Below, in pieces: positions 1-12,445 of a stretch of 64,000 nt of DNA; the first letter of the stretch is position 1, and each line of letters begins with the position of its first letter. Source of the stretch: Gibbula magus (lineage: Eukaryota > Mollusca > Gastropoda > Trochida > Trochidae); NCBI GenBank assembly GCA_936450465.1, contig OW388297.1, positions 54,366,989 to 54,430,988 on the forward strand, in the 5' to 3' direction. A program made the position numbers and the translations under genes. Below the pieces are notes generated by a model that saw only the letters and a program-made list of their open reading frames with translations, was not told the origin of the DNA and did no database searches.

Positions 1-49
1 GCTGAGTTTTCAATAAAACTATGTGTAGTAATTGCCTTGGGTCCACAGT

Positions 50-200
50 ACTGCATAATACAATGCTGCATAATTATACAATGTTGCATACTGTTAATAC
101 AATGCTGAATGATACAATGCTGAATGATACAATGCTGTAATGTACAATGCTGTATGTACAATGCTGTATGTACAAAGTTGTATGATACAATGCTGCACGT
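50..200 (+). repeat. Degenerate ATACAATGCTG tandem repeat
   Basis: ATACAATGCTGCATA, ATACAATGCTGAATG and GTACAATGCTGTAT are repeated about ten times with 14-18-bp spacing. A further relic is at 680-715. Confidence 0.85.
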
Positions 201-3200
201 CAATAAAATTAGTATTATTATAGTGATTGCGTTTAGACTGCGAGTGACTGATCAGCTGATATCGCTTGAATGACCTTGACCATAAACGTAAACAAAATGG
301 CGTGATCCGCCTCAACTGAAATGTAAGAAGTCCTATAATGTATTACTACAAGCTTTCAAATGCCTTAAAATGAGTTAATATTAGTTCAATTGAGTGTGCA
401 AGCATTGCAAAATAAGATTTGTTTCAAAACCAAGCAGCAAATAAGCCGAAAAATTAGTTTGTAATTAGTAAATAGCTGATCCAACTGTTCAAAACTCTGT
501 ACACTGCTTGCATCATTTTATAACGTCATCTGACCATAATGCAACACCTACTCTTAGCTAGGAGCTGTTACTATGATAGCAAGCTACATGAAATTTGTAC
601 ACCGTGAGTCTGACGGGGTACATAAAAAAAAACGTAACGACCGTTAGCCAATCAGAGTATTTTTACTGTAAGGAAAGATAATGCTGCATGGTACAGTGTT
701 GCATGATGCAATGCCTGCAGATATTTAATGGTTTTAGCAGAAACATTTATGACTTATTTCATCAATCCACAGGCTGAAGAGACTTTCCCTTTGTAATAAT
801 ACTAGTTGCTGTATGATATGCAAAATGGTTTTAATAGAAATTACCTACAAAGCAATCCTAATATCTGATGTTAAAGGTATACACTTCGGCGAATTTAGCT
901 GTGGAAGGCATTAATTAATTAGCTCACAGCCAGTCGGAAATCTCAATCAGCGCTCCCTCTACTCAGCGGTGTTTTCATTGCGCAGAGGCCTACTCGCCAC
1001 TACTTGCCGTACAAGCGCGATACTCAACCGGATGCGAGCGTCTTATATATATGAAAGTATAGAGAAAACATACACGCGACGTACAGGCCAATTATATCAT
1101 TTTTGAAATATAACCAAAGTACAATTGTGATGATTTTGCAAATATTTCGCATGCGAATAGCAATCTACAATGTGTAATTAGAATAACGAACCTGTGAGCT
1201 AGATAATCCATGCACATCGTCGTAACACCCTAAGTTGCCTAACTGTTGTTGGACTGAGGTTTAACGTCTGCGTTCAGAGATAGTGACCGTTAGTAATTGT
1301 CCAATGATATGATTTTATTCAAATGAGTGTCAAACAAACAAAATACAAAACTATCATCCTATTCCTAAATTCCATTGGTCGAATATATATTCCTAACTTT
1401 GATTGGCTGACAATATCTAGACTGAATGTCGCATTAATGTGTATTTGTTGTCATGATCAGCATTGTGTCACCAAGACCGAACATTTGACAATTAACATGT
1501 CTATTGACATGCCGGTCACCGAGATGCCAATTGTTGTGTAATAGAACCGGTCCAGTAAACTTGTTAACTGTAAAAACATAATAATTACACTCGAGGCTCC
1601 TCCCTTTTTCTCACCTATACTCAGCTTATTTGACTTTGTTCTGCTTAATTACGTTAACTAATTTGCTGTAACAACACTTCTCCCCTCTTTGATCTTGAAG
1701 AAACATCTATAGCTTTTATAACTTTTTAACAATATTTTCTACACTGTATATGTATATATATATAATTTATATATAAAATGTATTTTATAGGAAAATGTAG
1801 TCTTTTATATATTTGTATACTTCTTTTTAACTTTTTTTATAGTCTCTCATAATCCCATGAGGGATGGCTCATCATTTGTATCTTGTTTCCTTTGTAAATG
1901 TATATTTGTATGAGGTGAGACTTGTAATAAAATATCTGTCTGTCTGTCTGTCTATATGGTACGCTAAACTGATCATTTGTATTGGAGCGGCAAGTAAATT
2001 CTATCAGCGTATTTACCGATCCGTGTCGTTTTCATTTACGAGATGTACAGTAAGTTTGGTAACAAAAGTGATTTCATTCGATCTTGTTCGTTGTCTATAA
2101 ATGTGTATAATCACAATGTGGTTTAATTGTATTTTATTCAATAAGAAGAAATGAATTGGCAAAAAAGTCTAGATGACTTTTGTAAATGCCAATCAACAAT
2201 GCATGTAAGGTCCACATTTATACATGATGTTTAAATGATGATACATTTATGAACACAATAATCATAATGTATATGTGTGCGTGTACAGTGCAACAATCTT
2301 CATGTAAAATTCAGTGAGCTTGTTCAGTTGTTGACCAATCCAGTTCATGTATTTATACATGAAATAAATTTCATAAAACTCATATAGCAAGTGAAAATGG
2401 TTTGCATTGCATTGCATCATATAGGGGTCTAAACAATATTTTGATCGACGAACTTGAATTAGAATAACCTTTTATGTTTTTGTTCTTACACTTTTGGATA
2501 TACTTTGTCATTGATATCAAACGTGACAGCAACAAAGAAACGTTGAATGAAATGTGAGTCGTAGCCATGATATTTTCACCAAACACGCACACATCTTTTC
2601 AGGAAATCGATGTCGTAGTATTACCTCTCTAATGCATTCTATGAAACCATTTAGTAGCATTTAAATTATATTATTATTTGTTGGTATTCAGAAGCTTGGT
2701 AAACTATGACTTTCTCTATGAAATATTGTAACAAACTTGTTGAAATCACAATCCTGGACGAACATTACATGCAGTATAGCAATGATAAATGCGTGTGTAC
2801 CTGTAACCCTGTTTGTCAATCCCCATTTCCATGTATCATCTTGAAATACATGCCGTTTAAGTAATATATACGCGTTATTACTTTTACATTTAATCCCGTA
2901 TGTGAAGTTTTAATGTAGAAGTAAATTCCGAAATATTGTTTCAACAACCTGTCAAATAATTTCTAGTTGAAAATATTTCTATTAATTTCATTTCAAGATG
3001 TTATATTGTCAGTACTAATAATATCAATAACATTTTTTAACTCTTCAAATACGACATCAGAAGCGTGAAAAACTCGGGACAAGGTGTACATGTCGGTGTG
3101 CAGTGAGATGAAACAGCCAATCAGCGATCGCGTGTCAAAAAGGGAAATTCCCCGCTTAGACATTGACGAGCTAGCTCGCCAGAAGCCCAGTTTGATTCAC

Positions 3201-4277
3201 GTGACCGGTAAACCCATAAAATCAATTACGTAACGGGCTCGTTAGCGGTGGTCCATTTGGGATGACACTCGTGAGACTTGTCCCCCTTTAATGTCATATA
3301 TAAATCCAGAAGATACTTGCAGGTTTCACTACAGTGCAGCCACAATGATTTTGCAGGTTTTCCTCCTGGACATTTGTTTATATGTTTAATAGACTGAGCA
3401 TAAGCAGGAAATATTTTAAAAAAAAATGCTTCTTATAATGTATAGATATTTTAATAATTATATTTGAGAATGTGAAAAACAGATTTCATACATTTGAAAG
3501 AAAAACTTTTTTATATGAGATAAACCCTCAACGGTCACAGATAAAAGTTGATCACAAAAATAGATTTGTGGAATGAGACATAAATCACGATTTAACGTTG
3601 AAAGATAAAACATAGGAAACAATTCTGTATCGAAACTAACCAATTACAACACAAACTCAACTTGCTAGACGAATGATTATGATTTAGAGTTAAAAATATC
3701 TGTCTTGTTTTATTGGCACGCTGTCAGAAAGCGTTGTAGCATGTAAGGTAATGGTCGTATTATCTCCATTAATAGAAACACAGGATCATTGCCAACTGTT
3801 CAACTTCTTCATGGGCTCCGCTTGACCGATTTGTTGCGATTGTGAGATTAGAGCAGTTCCCATATTCCGCACACAGATCTGCCTACCGCTAGTTTCCTTA
3901 GTGTATGCCTGAGCTTGACCTTCAGTGAGAAGATTTGAGGAAGTAATCTGCGTTGACATAAATTCATCAGCGGATACTCCCCACATATGGATATGTATGG
4001 ATATAGACTCGGATCCAGTGTGCAAAAACAAAGATGGCCGATTGTCAGTTTGACATTTTATCTGTGGCCCTAGGGTTTGTGATTGTTTCATTTTCATTTG
4101 TTTAGATTATTACTTTTGTAAAAATAATTGGATGTAATTTGATTGAATTATTACATGTATGTCTATTTACATTTTTCATGATAATATTTAATATTTGTGA
4201 AGTACACAGGTAGTATTTCCTGCTGAGTAAACAGAAATCTTAATTAGAAATAATTGCCATTTAGATAGTGAAGAAAT
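201..4277. other. AT-rich DNA without recognised genes
   Basis: Only short random open frames. There is a TTAA AGGTATACACTTCGG start near 872 and a G+C-richer patch at 3060-3290 ending TTGTCCCCCTTTAA, which may be further TTAA-type repeat fragments. Nothing else supported except the probable LINE end at 1837. Confidence 0.5.
1837..1955 (+). mobile_element. Probable LINE-type 3' end with CTGT microsatellite
   Basis: TTGTATCTTGTTTCCTTTG, TATTTGTATGAGGTGAGACT and AATAAAATATCTGTCTGTCTG resemble LINE 3'UTRs that end in a simple repeat. No coding remnant was found upstream, so this is tentative. Confidence 0.35.
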
Positions 4278-4480
4278 ATAACATGGTTATGTTTGGGATA
4301 ACGCTACTTTCAATAGTCAAGGCGAAATGGTCTTGTGGTAAGCTGTTAGTACAGTCAATGTTGGCGATAGTTGCCTTACTCTGAGAGCGTGGGTTCGAAT
4401 CTCGCATTGGACTCGACACGAAAAAGTACAAGAATTTGTACTATATGAAGGTTGTGTTATCCCAAATATAACCATGTTAT
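4278..4480. mobile_element. Inverted-repeat element enclosing a tRNA-like promoter
   Basis: About 25-bp arms beginning ATAACATGGTTATG (4278) and ending AACCATGTTAT (4480), one mismatch in the longest stretch. Inside, GGTCTTGTGGTAAGC and GTGGGTTCGAATCTC resemble boxes A and B, but spacing and arms do not fold into a normal tRNA. The right half, with AAGTACAA(G/A)AATTTGTACTAT, recurs at 46785-46843. Confidence 0.65.
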
Positions 4481-5926
4481 AGAAGTCTTAATGCCATTAC
4501 TCTTTTATTCTTAAAATTACACCTTTTTATGAGCATTATGATCTTCCCCAAGGTTGTCTTCTTACTGCTTTCTTATCTATGTGTAAAATCTATTCTCAAT
4601 TTGGGGACAACATTTTGACAAATAATTTTTTTTTTTATGTTTATAATAGCAGTTGAAAAGGAGCATTTTATTTTATTTTGAAAAAATGCCATTTAACAGT
4701 TTGGTTTTGAATAGATTTAGGAATTTTGTGTCTTGAAATTTAAAACTTTTTTGGAAATAAAGTAGTTGATATATCTATATATCTATATCTTGGACAACTT
4801 CGATAAAAATTAAGTTGATTTAGGAATTTTTAGAAAAAACTGTTTTTGCTGGTGGCATGACCATTTGTAATTAAGTCAGTTTCAATTTACATATTTCGTT
4901 ATCCAGCAATACATTAATAAGATTCAAACATGCAAGAATGTCATTAAGATTGTTCATGTCTTCGTCTCTTGAAGTCTTATTTCTGTATGTTGACCCAAAT
5001 ACATGATTATTATTATTAACTTCATTGAGAAAAACACTGCATTCAGCATACATCTGAGGCTTACCCGTCTGTCTTGTATTCATACTTGTGAATCAAAATT
5101 AGGTGAGCTTGATTGCTATCATTGCAAGGGTTGATTACTGCAGCTCAAATATTAATTAAAGATACTTTCTTGCAAGTCTTAAGTTGACATCCCGCACTTG
5201 ATTAATGGAAATAATGAATTAAATCTTGGCCATGCATGTACCTGATTCCACGATTGCTAGAAGGGGGTCGCCTTATATATGAGATACATGGTTTTTACTG
5301 GATTTTAGGGGTCTGAGAAAAGGACCGTCTTAAACACAACGTGGCCTTATACACAGTAATATACCGTAATTCTTCCATAAGTTCGCCCCCTCTATAAGTT
5401 CGCCCACGTAAAATCAGCGGACAGCCTTTTTTCAAAATACCTTTCAAAAGTACGACAGTGTACCAGAAGTTCAGTATTGACAAATTAAAAATTCGACCAC
5501 ATTCCAAATTTTGAAAACAAATTATTTACAGTCATGATTTACAAACATCTTGTGATTTATTTTCAGTGAGTTTTATGAGAAAAGCGCATATTTTTTATTA
5601 CAACAATTTTTTTTACCTTGATCACGCTTGTCACAAGACATTCTAATCGATAAATGATTTATTTTCACACTTCTCAATTTATTCACTTACTGTACTTATG
5701 ACATACCTTTATCAAGAATGATGTTACATCTTATCATATTATCCTTTATCAATGATTTAATTTTTCGTACATGAAAAGGCAGCAATAACTTCCATGTGGG
5801 GCTATAAAACATATCACTTCGACCGTCAACACAGTAATGTTACACTATGAATTGAGTTTGTATTGAATTTTCTGATTGGCTAAGAAAAGGGAATCCAAAG
5901 TTGACCAATCATAAGGCTTATAACAT

Positions 5927-6025
5927 CTGGATGTTTGCTGGGGGGACTTGAAACAGTCACATGACTAATGAAAAATTGATAACATTTGGATGTTTGCTGG
6001 GGAGACTTGAAACTAGTCAATTGAC
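5927..6025 (+). repeat. ~60-bp tandem duplication
   Basis: ATAACATCTGGATGTTTGCT then GGGGACTTGAAACAGTCA is repeated as ATAACATTTGGATGTTTGCT then GGGAGACTTGAAACTAGTCA. Confidence 0.7.
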
Positions 6026-7440
6026 CTAGTTCCTTAAAGTTTAAATTTGCAGTGGAATCAGTCTATTGTTTAGTAGGGATGACTGGGATATTGTTTTGCC
6101 TTTCCATTTTGGCATATCAATTACTTATCAAAAGATTAATTACTGTTGAAATATTATGACTGATGTTAGTTCATTCTTCCAAATATATTTCAGTTTTAAA
6201 AATGTGAATATAAAATAAATTGTTTCAAAGTTGTGTGACTTGTTAATCCCTACATACAAATAGACTCAACCAAACACCCAGAGAGACGACTGCATGTCCA
6301 CTGTCGTAGATAATCAGAACCATATACATTTTCAGGTATATGTTTCAAAATATCTAAATAATTAGTTTACATAAATAGAGCCTCTTAAAAGTAATAGAAT
6401 TCTTCAGTGGTCATTGTTTATGTTTGTAAGTTCTTGCAAAGCAAGCTTGTTAATATATTCTACTTGATTGTCACGTACACAATGCATGCCGTTTCAGAAA
6501 AAAATGACAGAAAATATGCTTCCTAGCTTAACCTTTATAGTAACAGACAATGGTTCATATTATAATTTATTGATGAATTTTACACATAGGACTCTGAACT
6601 AATGCAATAATAGTTAGGATTCACCGATCTGTGTACTGTTTTTTCTCAGTTCCAGGCAATACGCTTGCTAGAAGGGAATTCCGTAATAGACTGCTGTGAT
6701 TGGTTTATACTAATATAGCAACCAATCAGATTGTACTTCCTTTGAAAACAAATGGCCAGCCAGCGATGCGAAACATGCACGCTAAAGCTAAATTACGATT
6801 CATATTTCAAATTTCCTGATTTATTTTGTCAATTGTAAGAACATAACAATTCAACTCCAGATTATTAATGTTTTAATTCATGGTACTTAATTTAAAATCC
6901 AAATGCCATTCAAATTTCTCAGAAACAATAAATTGAGAATCGTGGCTTCGCCTATCGTAACTTGTTTTATGAAAAAACAAAAACGGTGTATCTAGTGCAT
7001 TATATGAATATTATAACCATAAACAAACATAATTAAAAGTTTTTGTAAATAATATTTACGAAGATTGTAACCTTCTTTGTCAAATTGGTTTTAAACATTT
7101 ATTTGAAAATCTTAAATTTCGACAAAGATGGCGCACAAACGAAGGTGAGTGGTGATAATTTCGACCGTGAACATTTCTTTAAAATATTTGGAAAATTTGA
7201 GGGTCGAAATAATGGAAGAATTACGGTACAGTATATGTTATGTATCATGTACCATTTGCCATGTATCATATACCATGGTAAATGAAATGTTATTAAGAAA
7301 ATTTAAAAGATAATCATAAAACACATTCTTAGCTCGTTGGTACCAATTTTCCACAAAACGTCTTCTAATAGTTAATATTTTCATACATAAACTATATACT
7401 TGAAAAACATTTATGTATATGACATATGAATCTCAAGGCT

Positions 7441-7565
7441 AACCCTTAAGTCGGTATTTCTATTTTACCAATTATAGCCCCTGTGGTGGAATTAACAGAC
7501 CCTCCAGCTCGCAGCAGTATTTTGGTTTAGGCACCAATTAGCTCTGCTGGCGGAATATCCCAGGC
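7441..7565 (-). repeat. Dispersed repeat related to 62560-62690
   Basis: TATAGCCCCTGTGGTGGAAT and TTAGGCACCAATTAGCTC correspond to the reverse complement of 62560-62690 (TGCCACAGGGGCGAAA, GGTGCCAATTAGTGCC). Family unknown. Confidence 0.55.
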
Positions 7566-8954
7566 GGCGATTTCGGTACCTTTTTTACTAAATATATCGC
7601 ATCTACATCGCGAAAACAGACTTAATACGGGCGTTCAATACAAATTCAAGTCAGGGCACCAATACACAAATGGCTAATTCATACCCGCGACTTTGAATGA
7701 ATTTTCTACGATTTTTTGTTTTTATTCTTTTTTTACTTTCGAAAGATTTCTTTAATTTAGGCCTCATAATGTCATAAATACGAAATGATATAAAAATTAT
7801 TAGAATGTGACCTCTGGTTATAATTCTATAGCCATGTAAAGTTTGGCTTTATTTCCACCTATAAAATCGTAAATACTTACTACAATTTATGCAGCATTGT
7901 GAATGGCTCTCATCACACTTTTCCAAGAAATCATAATCTCGATCCAATTGACAAATAAGCACATGTCAACCCAAATATGGTCTTGTTGTTTGACCTTTCC
8001 AATAAATGCTAACTTCGAACCATATCTGATGTAAATATGTTGATTAGTTTGAGTGTCGTTTGGTTTTACATGCCTCTCAAAACGGTAAAGTTGTATTTTT
8101 ATTTCTGTGAGTAAATATGCGCATTTTATATAGAATAAAGGATTATTCTTTGGGTTTATTGTGATATAAAATTATGAAAATGCATTCAGTAGTTTAGCAG
8201 TGATAATTTGTGCAAGAAGTTGTGAAAATCGCCGATCGTTTCAGAATTTATGAAGTGTAAACATGATCTTTTTCGCGGCACTTGTTGTGTCTTTATTATT
8301 TTTTTGACATTTGCGAATTTTATATGGGATTGTAGGCTATTCTTTCCCCTTTATTTTGGTGTAATTTTTTTGGAAAAAAACCCCAATTAGACTGAATTAG
8401 TTCACATTATATGAATTAAGTGTGCGAGTAAGGCAAGTTACCGATTTATGTTCCCGTCCAGCGAGATGCGAGGAAGATAGCATGTATGGGCAATGCAAAC
8501 CCGAGGCAATGCAAACACGTGGGTGATAATTAGACCCCAGGGAAATTAGGCTTCTGGGCGAAGCTTGACAAAATTGGCCTTTTGTAAAGCTAATTATCAA
8601 TGCGTTACAGGTCAACAATGCACACGCAATTTGGTGTGTTTTTTGCTGGACATTTCGACCGGACATTGACAAAGACTCGTTATCGTGGCAAACTGCATAA
8701 TACATAATACAAAGGTTGTTATGGAGTGACTCCCGGAGACAGCTTATATGACAGTGATTCATTTTGCTTTTCAAGACCATGAGTCAAATTGACTCACCAC
8801 CTATGGAATCACTGAGTCAAAAATGACCATGGTGAGTCAATATTTAACAAATTAAAATTTTCAATTTGTGCAAGAACTAAGGGTCCAGCACTTTCATTAT
8901 ACTATAGTAACAGGGATGAAAGGAAAAGGAACACAACCTGGGATGTGGAGAACG

Positions 8955-8960
8955 TTTATT
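8955..8960 (-). terminator. Polyadenylation signal of the hAT transposase
   Basis: Minus-strand AATAAA (TTTATT on plus) 112 nt downstream of the transposase stop codon and still inside the element, as expected for a self-contained autonomous transposon. Motif only; cleavage site not determined. Confidence 0.5.
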
Positions 8961-9071
8961 TAATTAACAATGAGAATAAACTTTGAAACATTTATACACA
9001 GATAAATACTCTCATACAGCATAATATATGCAGCCTATAATTTACAAATGTAACTTCTCTCTGCATTATAT

Positions 9072-9627
9072 TTAGTGCTTTAAACTGAAAATTCGCCTGT
9101 TCTTGGCCTGTTTCAAGTGATGGAGAGCAACTTCAACCAGATCACTTTTGCAGAGAGAAGATGTTTTGATTGACATCAACTGGTTTTGTTTTGAAATTCC
9201 AAGTCTATTTCTAGACTTGGACAAGATCTGGTTTTGGATTGAAAAACCTCTCTCACACCCTGCAGTGTGCACTGCAGAGGTGAGAGCAAGCTTAGCCAAT
9301 TTTGACATATTTGGGAACTCAGGATGGTAGGAGTGTATGCATTGCCAGAGCTGCCACATTTTATCCCTGGGATAACCCTCAGCTTTTACCACCTGCTTGA
9401 GCTGAGACCACTCCTTTCTAGCAGCCTCAGCATCAACGACAGCTGGAGATGATGTGGTCTTTGTCTCTCCTTGATCACGCCACTGGACTGTCTGAGGTTG
9501 CCCAAAGAACTTCAGGAGCTCATCAATCTCAGGATTTCCATATGCCTCCAGCTCAGGCTGTGACAGGAAAGTGAGGGGCCTCATCCCCAACACATGCATG
9601 GACCGGATGATATCTGTGTCTGGAAAT
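9072..9627 (-). CDS. hAT transposase exon 6 with C-terminal dimerisation domain (aa 554-738)
   Basis: Last exon, acceptor TTTCAG before 9627, stop TAA at 9074-9072. Contains KLALTSAVHTAGCERGFS followed by RNRLG, the hallmark of the hAT C-terminal domain including the third catalytic residue E679. The protein ends 321 bases inside the left terminal repeat. Confidence 0.88.
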
Positions 9628-12445
9628 CTGAAATTACAACATTCAAATCATTTTGTATTTTTTAAAATAGTTTGAGTCATACAAAAGAAGGTCTTCTAAA
9701 ATAGTTACTGTTTGAGAATATGTAGTTCATAAAAGTTTAATCAAGTACAAAACTTTTAAATCAACCTTGTAAATAAAATTAATGATAAGTAGTCCAGAGT
9801 CATAGTTTCACTACCTTGATGTTATATTTGTGACCAATCCATTAACAAATTTTTCAGTGAGGACTTGAAGGTTGAAGTTGCTCTCACTGATATGGTGACC
9901 ATGGAATTTGTCCCCTTGCAGATCATCCTTCAGCTGCAGGAGATATGGAGATTTCAAACTCTTCACTTCTGTCAAGTCTGTCAGGCAAAGGTCAATTTTC
10001 ACCTGCAATAACCCATAACATTGAAGTTAACTGTTAAAATGAGCATTACATTTCATGAGATACACTTGCCATTTTTGTAACAGTAATATAACGAAATTCT
10101 ACTTGAAATTACACATGACCATGTCACCAACAAACAGTCGATCCTTTAAGAAATCATTGATATGGCTGTTAGTTTTATTTCAAAGACAAATTCAGATTTG
10201 AAACTTAAGTCTGCAACTCACCTTAACCAGAGCAACATCAACATTTTCGGTCTGGAAAAATTGTGACAAGACAGTCACTGGGGCCATAGCATCCATCATC
10301 ATGTATGTGATTGACATAAAGGTATCTGTTGACATCTGAAATCAGTAAAATAAACTTTTTAATAAAGGAATAAAAAATAAATTCCAAGTAAATTTATTTG
10401 ATTGCATGTTCAAATAATGATAAAACTAATTCATCTAATTATCATAATATTATTTAATAAATCAAACTATCATGACAATATTTGATTGGCATTCTAGAAG
10501 TTGACTTGATGAGTAATGAAGCCAAGTTTTATGGTTATACAACTTCTTTATTCTATATATGTGACGTTTCGACATAGGTATGATTTCGTTGTCAAGCAAG
10601 TGCTTGTCTTCATTACTTATCATGCCACTGTCATTCCAGGAGTGTCTTCATCATGACAAGTGAAAATAACTTTAAATTATTTTGGTTACAATACCTTTTT
10701 CTTGAGGCCCATTGCCTTGGCGTCACTCAGATTGCAGTCTGCGAAGTAAGTGAAAAGGCTGTCAAGCATTCGGTAGATGGTTGTCAAGGCATTGAAGTAT
10801 GAAAGCCATCTGACAGAGTGCAGTTCCTTGACGGTCAGCTTGGGACCGTCAAGTATCCTCTGAATTTCTTGGAGGCGAGACTCACGTTTACTGCTACCCT
10901 GTAAATAAGTGTAATAACAAATTAATCATAAGCACTTTTTGAAAAAAAATTATTACAAATTTGAAATAGAAACGCAAATTCAACAGACAATTTAATTAAA
11001 ATTACTGGTATATTTTCTTCCATAACATATTGGTCATGTAACACATCACTTTAATTTCAGAATATCAATAATTGAAGATGCCAAAGATTACTACCTTGAA
11101 GTAATAAAACAGATCGGTTAAGATCTGTTGATGCTTTTGCAGATGTGGGATGTCTGCCGCAGCCTGAGATGTGCACAAGGCCAAGCGATGTGCCACGCAG
11201 TGCACATTCACCATGTGCGGGTTCTCCCGCTTCATTATTGCAGCAACACCTGAAATGTGTTTAATTGTAACTTGAATAACAATGTTGTGTGTATAGTCAA
11301 TGTTTCAAGATTTGTCTTTAAATTGAACTCAGTCTTCAGAGTTATACTTTCAAAGTTTGTCGATTGAAATTACAAGTGTAAAACAATTTGATAAAGTCAA
11401 ACCTATATAACTTGAATTACAAGTTTAAAAAGTCATGTAAATTACCATTATGTTTCCCAGTCATGACCGAAGCGCCATCTGATCCAAGTGACATCAATTT
11501 CTGGGCAGACACACCTCTGTTGTTCATTTCTTCCATAATGACTTTCGCAATACCTTTCCCAGAAGTATCTTTACATTCAACATTGCTGACATAGACCGTG
11601 ATGGGTTTCATGGTGCTGTCATCCAATATCTGTGCATAAATCACTAGCCTTTTGTGGTTGCAAATGTCTGTACTCTCATCGGTTAGGATAGTGACGAAAG
11701 GTGAATTCTGCAAACGCTTATTCACATCCTCAACAGATACAAAAGCCAGACTATCAACTAATTCTGATGCAGTGTATTCAGAATCATACTGGAATGGTAG
11801 TTTGTGAAGAATTGCCAAATCAGGTACTAACATCTCATGCATGAGATCTACCATGGACTTGTACTTTACAATGGGGATGTTTTCAGTACAAATCCAATGT
11901 ACAATCTTTAGAAGTGACATAAGGGCTTTGTCCTCTTCTGATGACATTTTTTTGTTTATTCTGTCAATGTTCATGCGCTGAATGGGCACTTCAATACAAA
12001 ATTTATGATCTGAGTGAGCGACATGTCTGGTCAAAGTGGAATTTTGAAAATTGTGATTTTTAGATTCTTTGTGCATAGCATTGCTTTTGTTGTTTTCTGT
12101 GCATAATTGGCAATACATAAATTCCCCATGTTCACTGACTTCGTGTCTCAGCCATGTGTAAGTACTCAACCATTTTCGATTGAATTTACGTTTTAGTCCC
12201 CCTACCTCCGATGATTTTGAATTTCCATCATTTGCATTAACATTTAGGACTGCTTGTGTGGTTTCTGTACTGTCAGAACTTGCCCCTAGGCCCCACAAGG
12301 ATGTTAATTGCTTTTGAAGCTTTGGTTTTTTCAAGGGCGGCATTTTATTTTTTAAAAAAACTGTCTGCTTGACCTCTAGTCCGTGAATGACAGTACTTGA
12401 CAAATTACGTTTGTAAGCTCGCTTCCCATTGGTTAATCTTTTCAT
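9072..12445 (-). CDS. hAT family transposase, ZNF862-like, six exons, 738 aa
   Basis: A DNA transposase expected to bind the element ends and catalyse cut-and-paste in the nucleus. Coding exons on the minus strand are 12445-11446, 11249-11095, 10898-10695, 10335-10222, 10002-9815 and 9627-9072, all with GT..AG introns. Junction phases are 1,0,0,0,2, and the sum is 2217 nt, giving 738 codons plus stop with no break. Visible domains: a C-x2-C finger (C112, C115) with a following H-rich segment (H141, H144, H147), RNase H-like catalytic residues D256 (ILTDESTD), D323 (LGSDGAS) and E679 (AGCERGFS), the HCVAHRLAL motif near 350-358, the RW motif at 415-416 and the hAT C-terminal dimerisation region about 660-710 (RNRLG). 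The first ATG is at 12445; M35 (12343, start MPPLKKPKLQKQ) is an alternative start. An AATAAA lies 112 nt after the stop. A domesticated ZNF862-type gene is the alternative, but the flanking repeats argue against it. Confidence 0.88.
9815..10002 (-). CDS. hAT transposase exon 5 (aa 492-554)
   Basis: 188 nt, acceptor TTGCAG at 10003, donor AAG|GTAGTG after 9815, leaving phase 2. Encodes VKIDLCLTDLTEV and a polar helical region ending FVNGLVTNITS. The split codon AG|A gives Arg554. Confidence 0.83.
10222..10335 (-). CDS. hAT transposase exon 4 (aa 454-491)
   Basis: 114 nt, phase 0 on both sides, acceptor TTTCAG and donor AAG|GTGAGT. Encodes MSTDTFMSITYMMMDAMAPV and a following helix-like stretch within the insertion domain. 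No stop in frame. Confidence 0.83.
10489..10640. mobile_element. Foldback element nested in the hAT intron
   Basis: Inside intron 3 of the transposase. GATGAGTAATGAAG (10508-10521) is inverted as CTTCATTACTTATC (10608-10621). The centre has ACAACTTCTTTATT and GACGTTTCG, motifs shared with the larger foldback at 14217-14400; the lead-in GGCATTCTAGAAGTTG recurs at 40800. So this is a dispersed family that landed in the transposon intron. Confidence 0.6.
10695..10898 (-). CDS. hAT transposase exon 3 (aa 386-453)
   Basis: 204 nt, phase 0 on both sides, acceptor TTACAG and donor AAG|GTATTG. Encodes the conserved hAT RW motif in HSVRWLSYFNAL (R415, W416). Confidence 0.87.
11095..11249 (-). CDS. 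hAT transposase exon 2 (aa 334-385)
   Basis: 155 nt, acceptor TTTCAG before 11249, donor AAG|GTAGTA after 11095. Encodes the segment VAAIMKRENPHMVNVHCVAH, containing the conserved C-x2-H of hAT transposases, directly continuing the second catalytic block of exon 1. Confidence 0.87.
11446..12445 (-). CDS. hAT transposase exon 1 (aa 1-334)
   Basis: Large first coding exon of 1000 nt. It encodes a basic N-terminus, a TTF/BED-like zinc finger (YCQLC, then RHVAHSDH) and the first two catalytic aspartates. The donor is GG|GTAATT at 11446/11445, leaving one base that joins GT of the next exon to give Gly334. Reading straight through would run eight residues into the intron before a stop, so splicing is required to continue the family alignment. 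Confidence 0.88.

Larger units (their letters stand above)
4481..8746. other. AT-rich DNA without recognised genes
   Basis: No exon or protein similarity recognised. ACCGTAATTCTTCCATAA (5363) and its inverse at about 7214-7231 hint at another inverted-repeat family, not resolved. A minus-strand open frame at 8397-8780 crosses the hAT left end and is not considered a gene. Confidence 0.45.

Noticed and set aside
3786..4097. 103-codon minus-strand gene
   Set aside because: No family recognised, no splice context or polyadenylation signal convincingly placed; length compatible with chance. Kept as unassigned.
4330..4420. Functional tRNA gene
   Set aside because: Box A- and B-like motifs exist but the acceptor, D and anticodon arms do not pair properly, and the sequence is inside an inverted-repeat element.
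8397..8780. Independent minus-strand gene of 127 codons
   Set aside because: It straddles the hAT left end and its start lies inside the terminal repeat; no recognisable domain.
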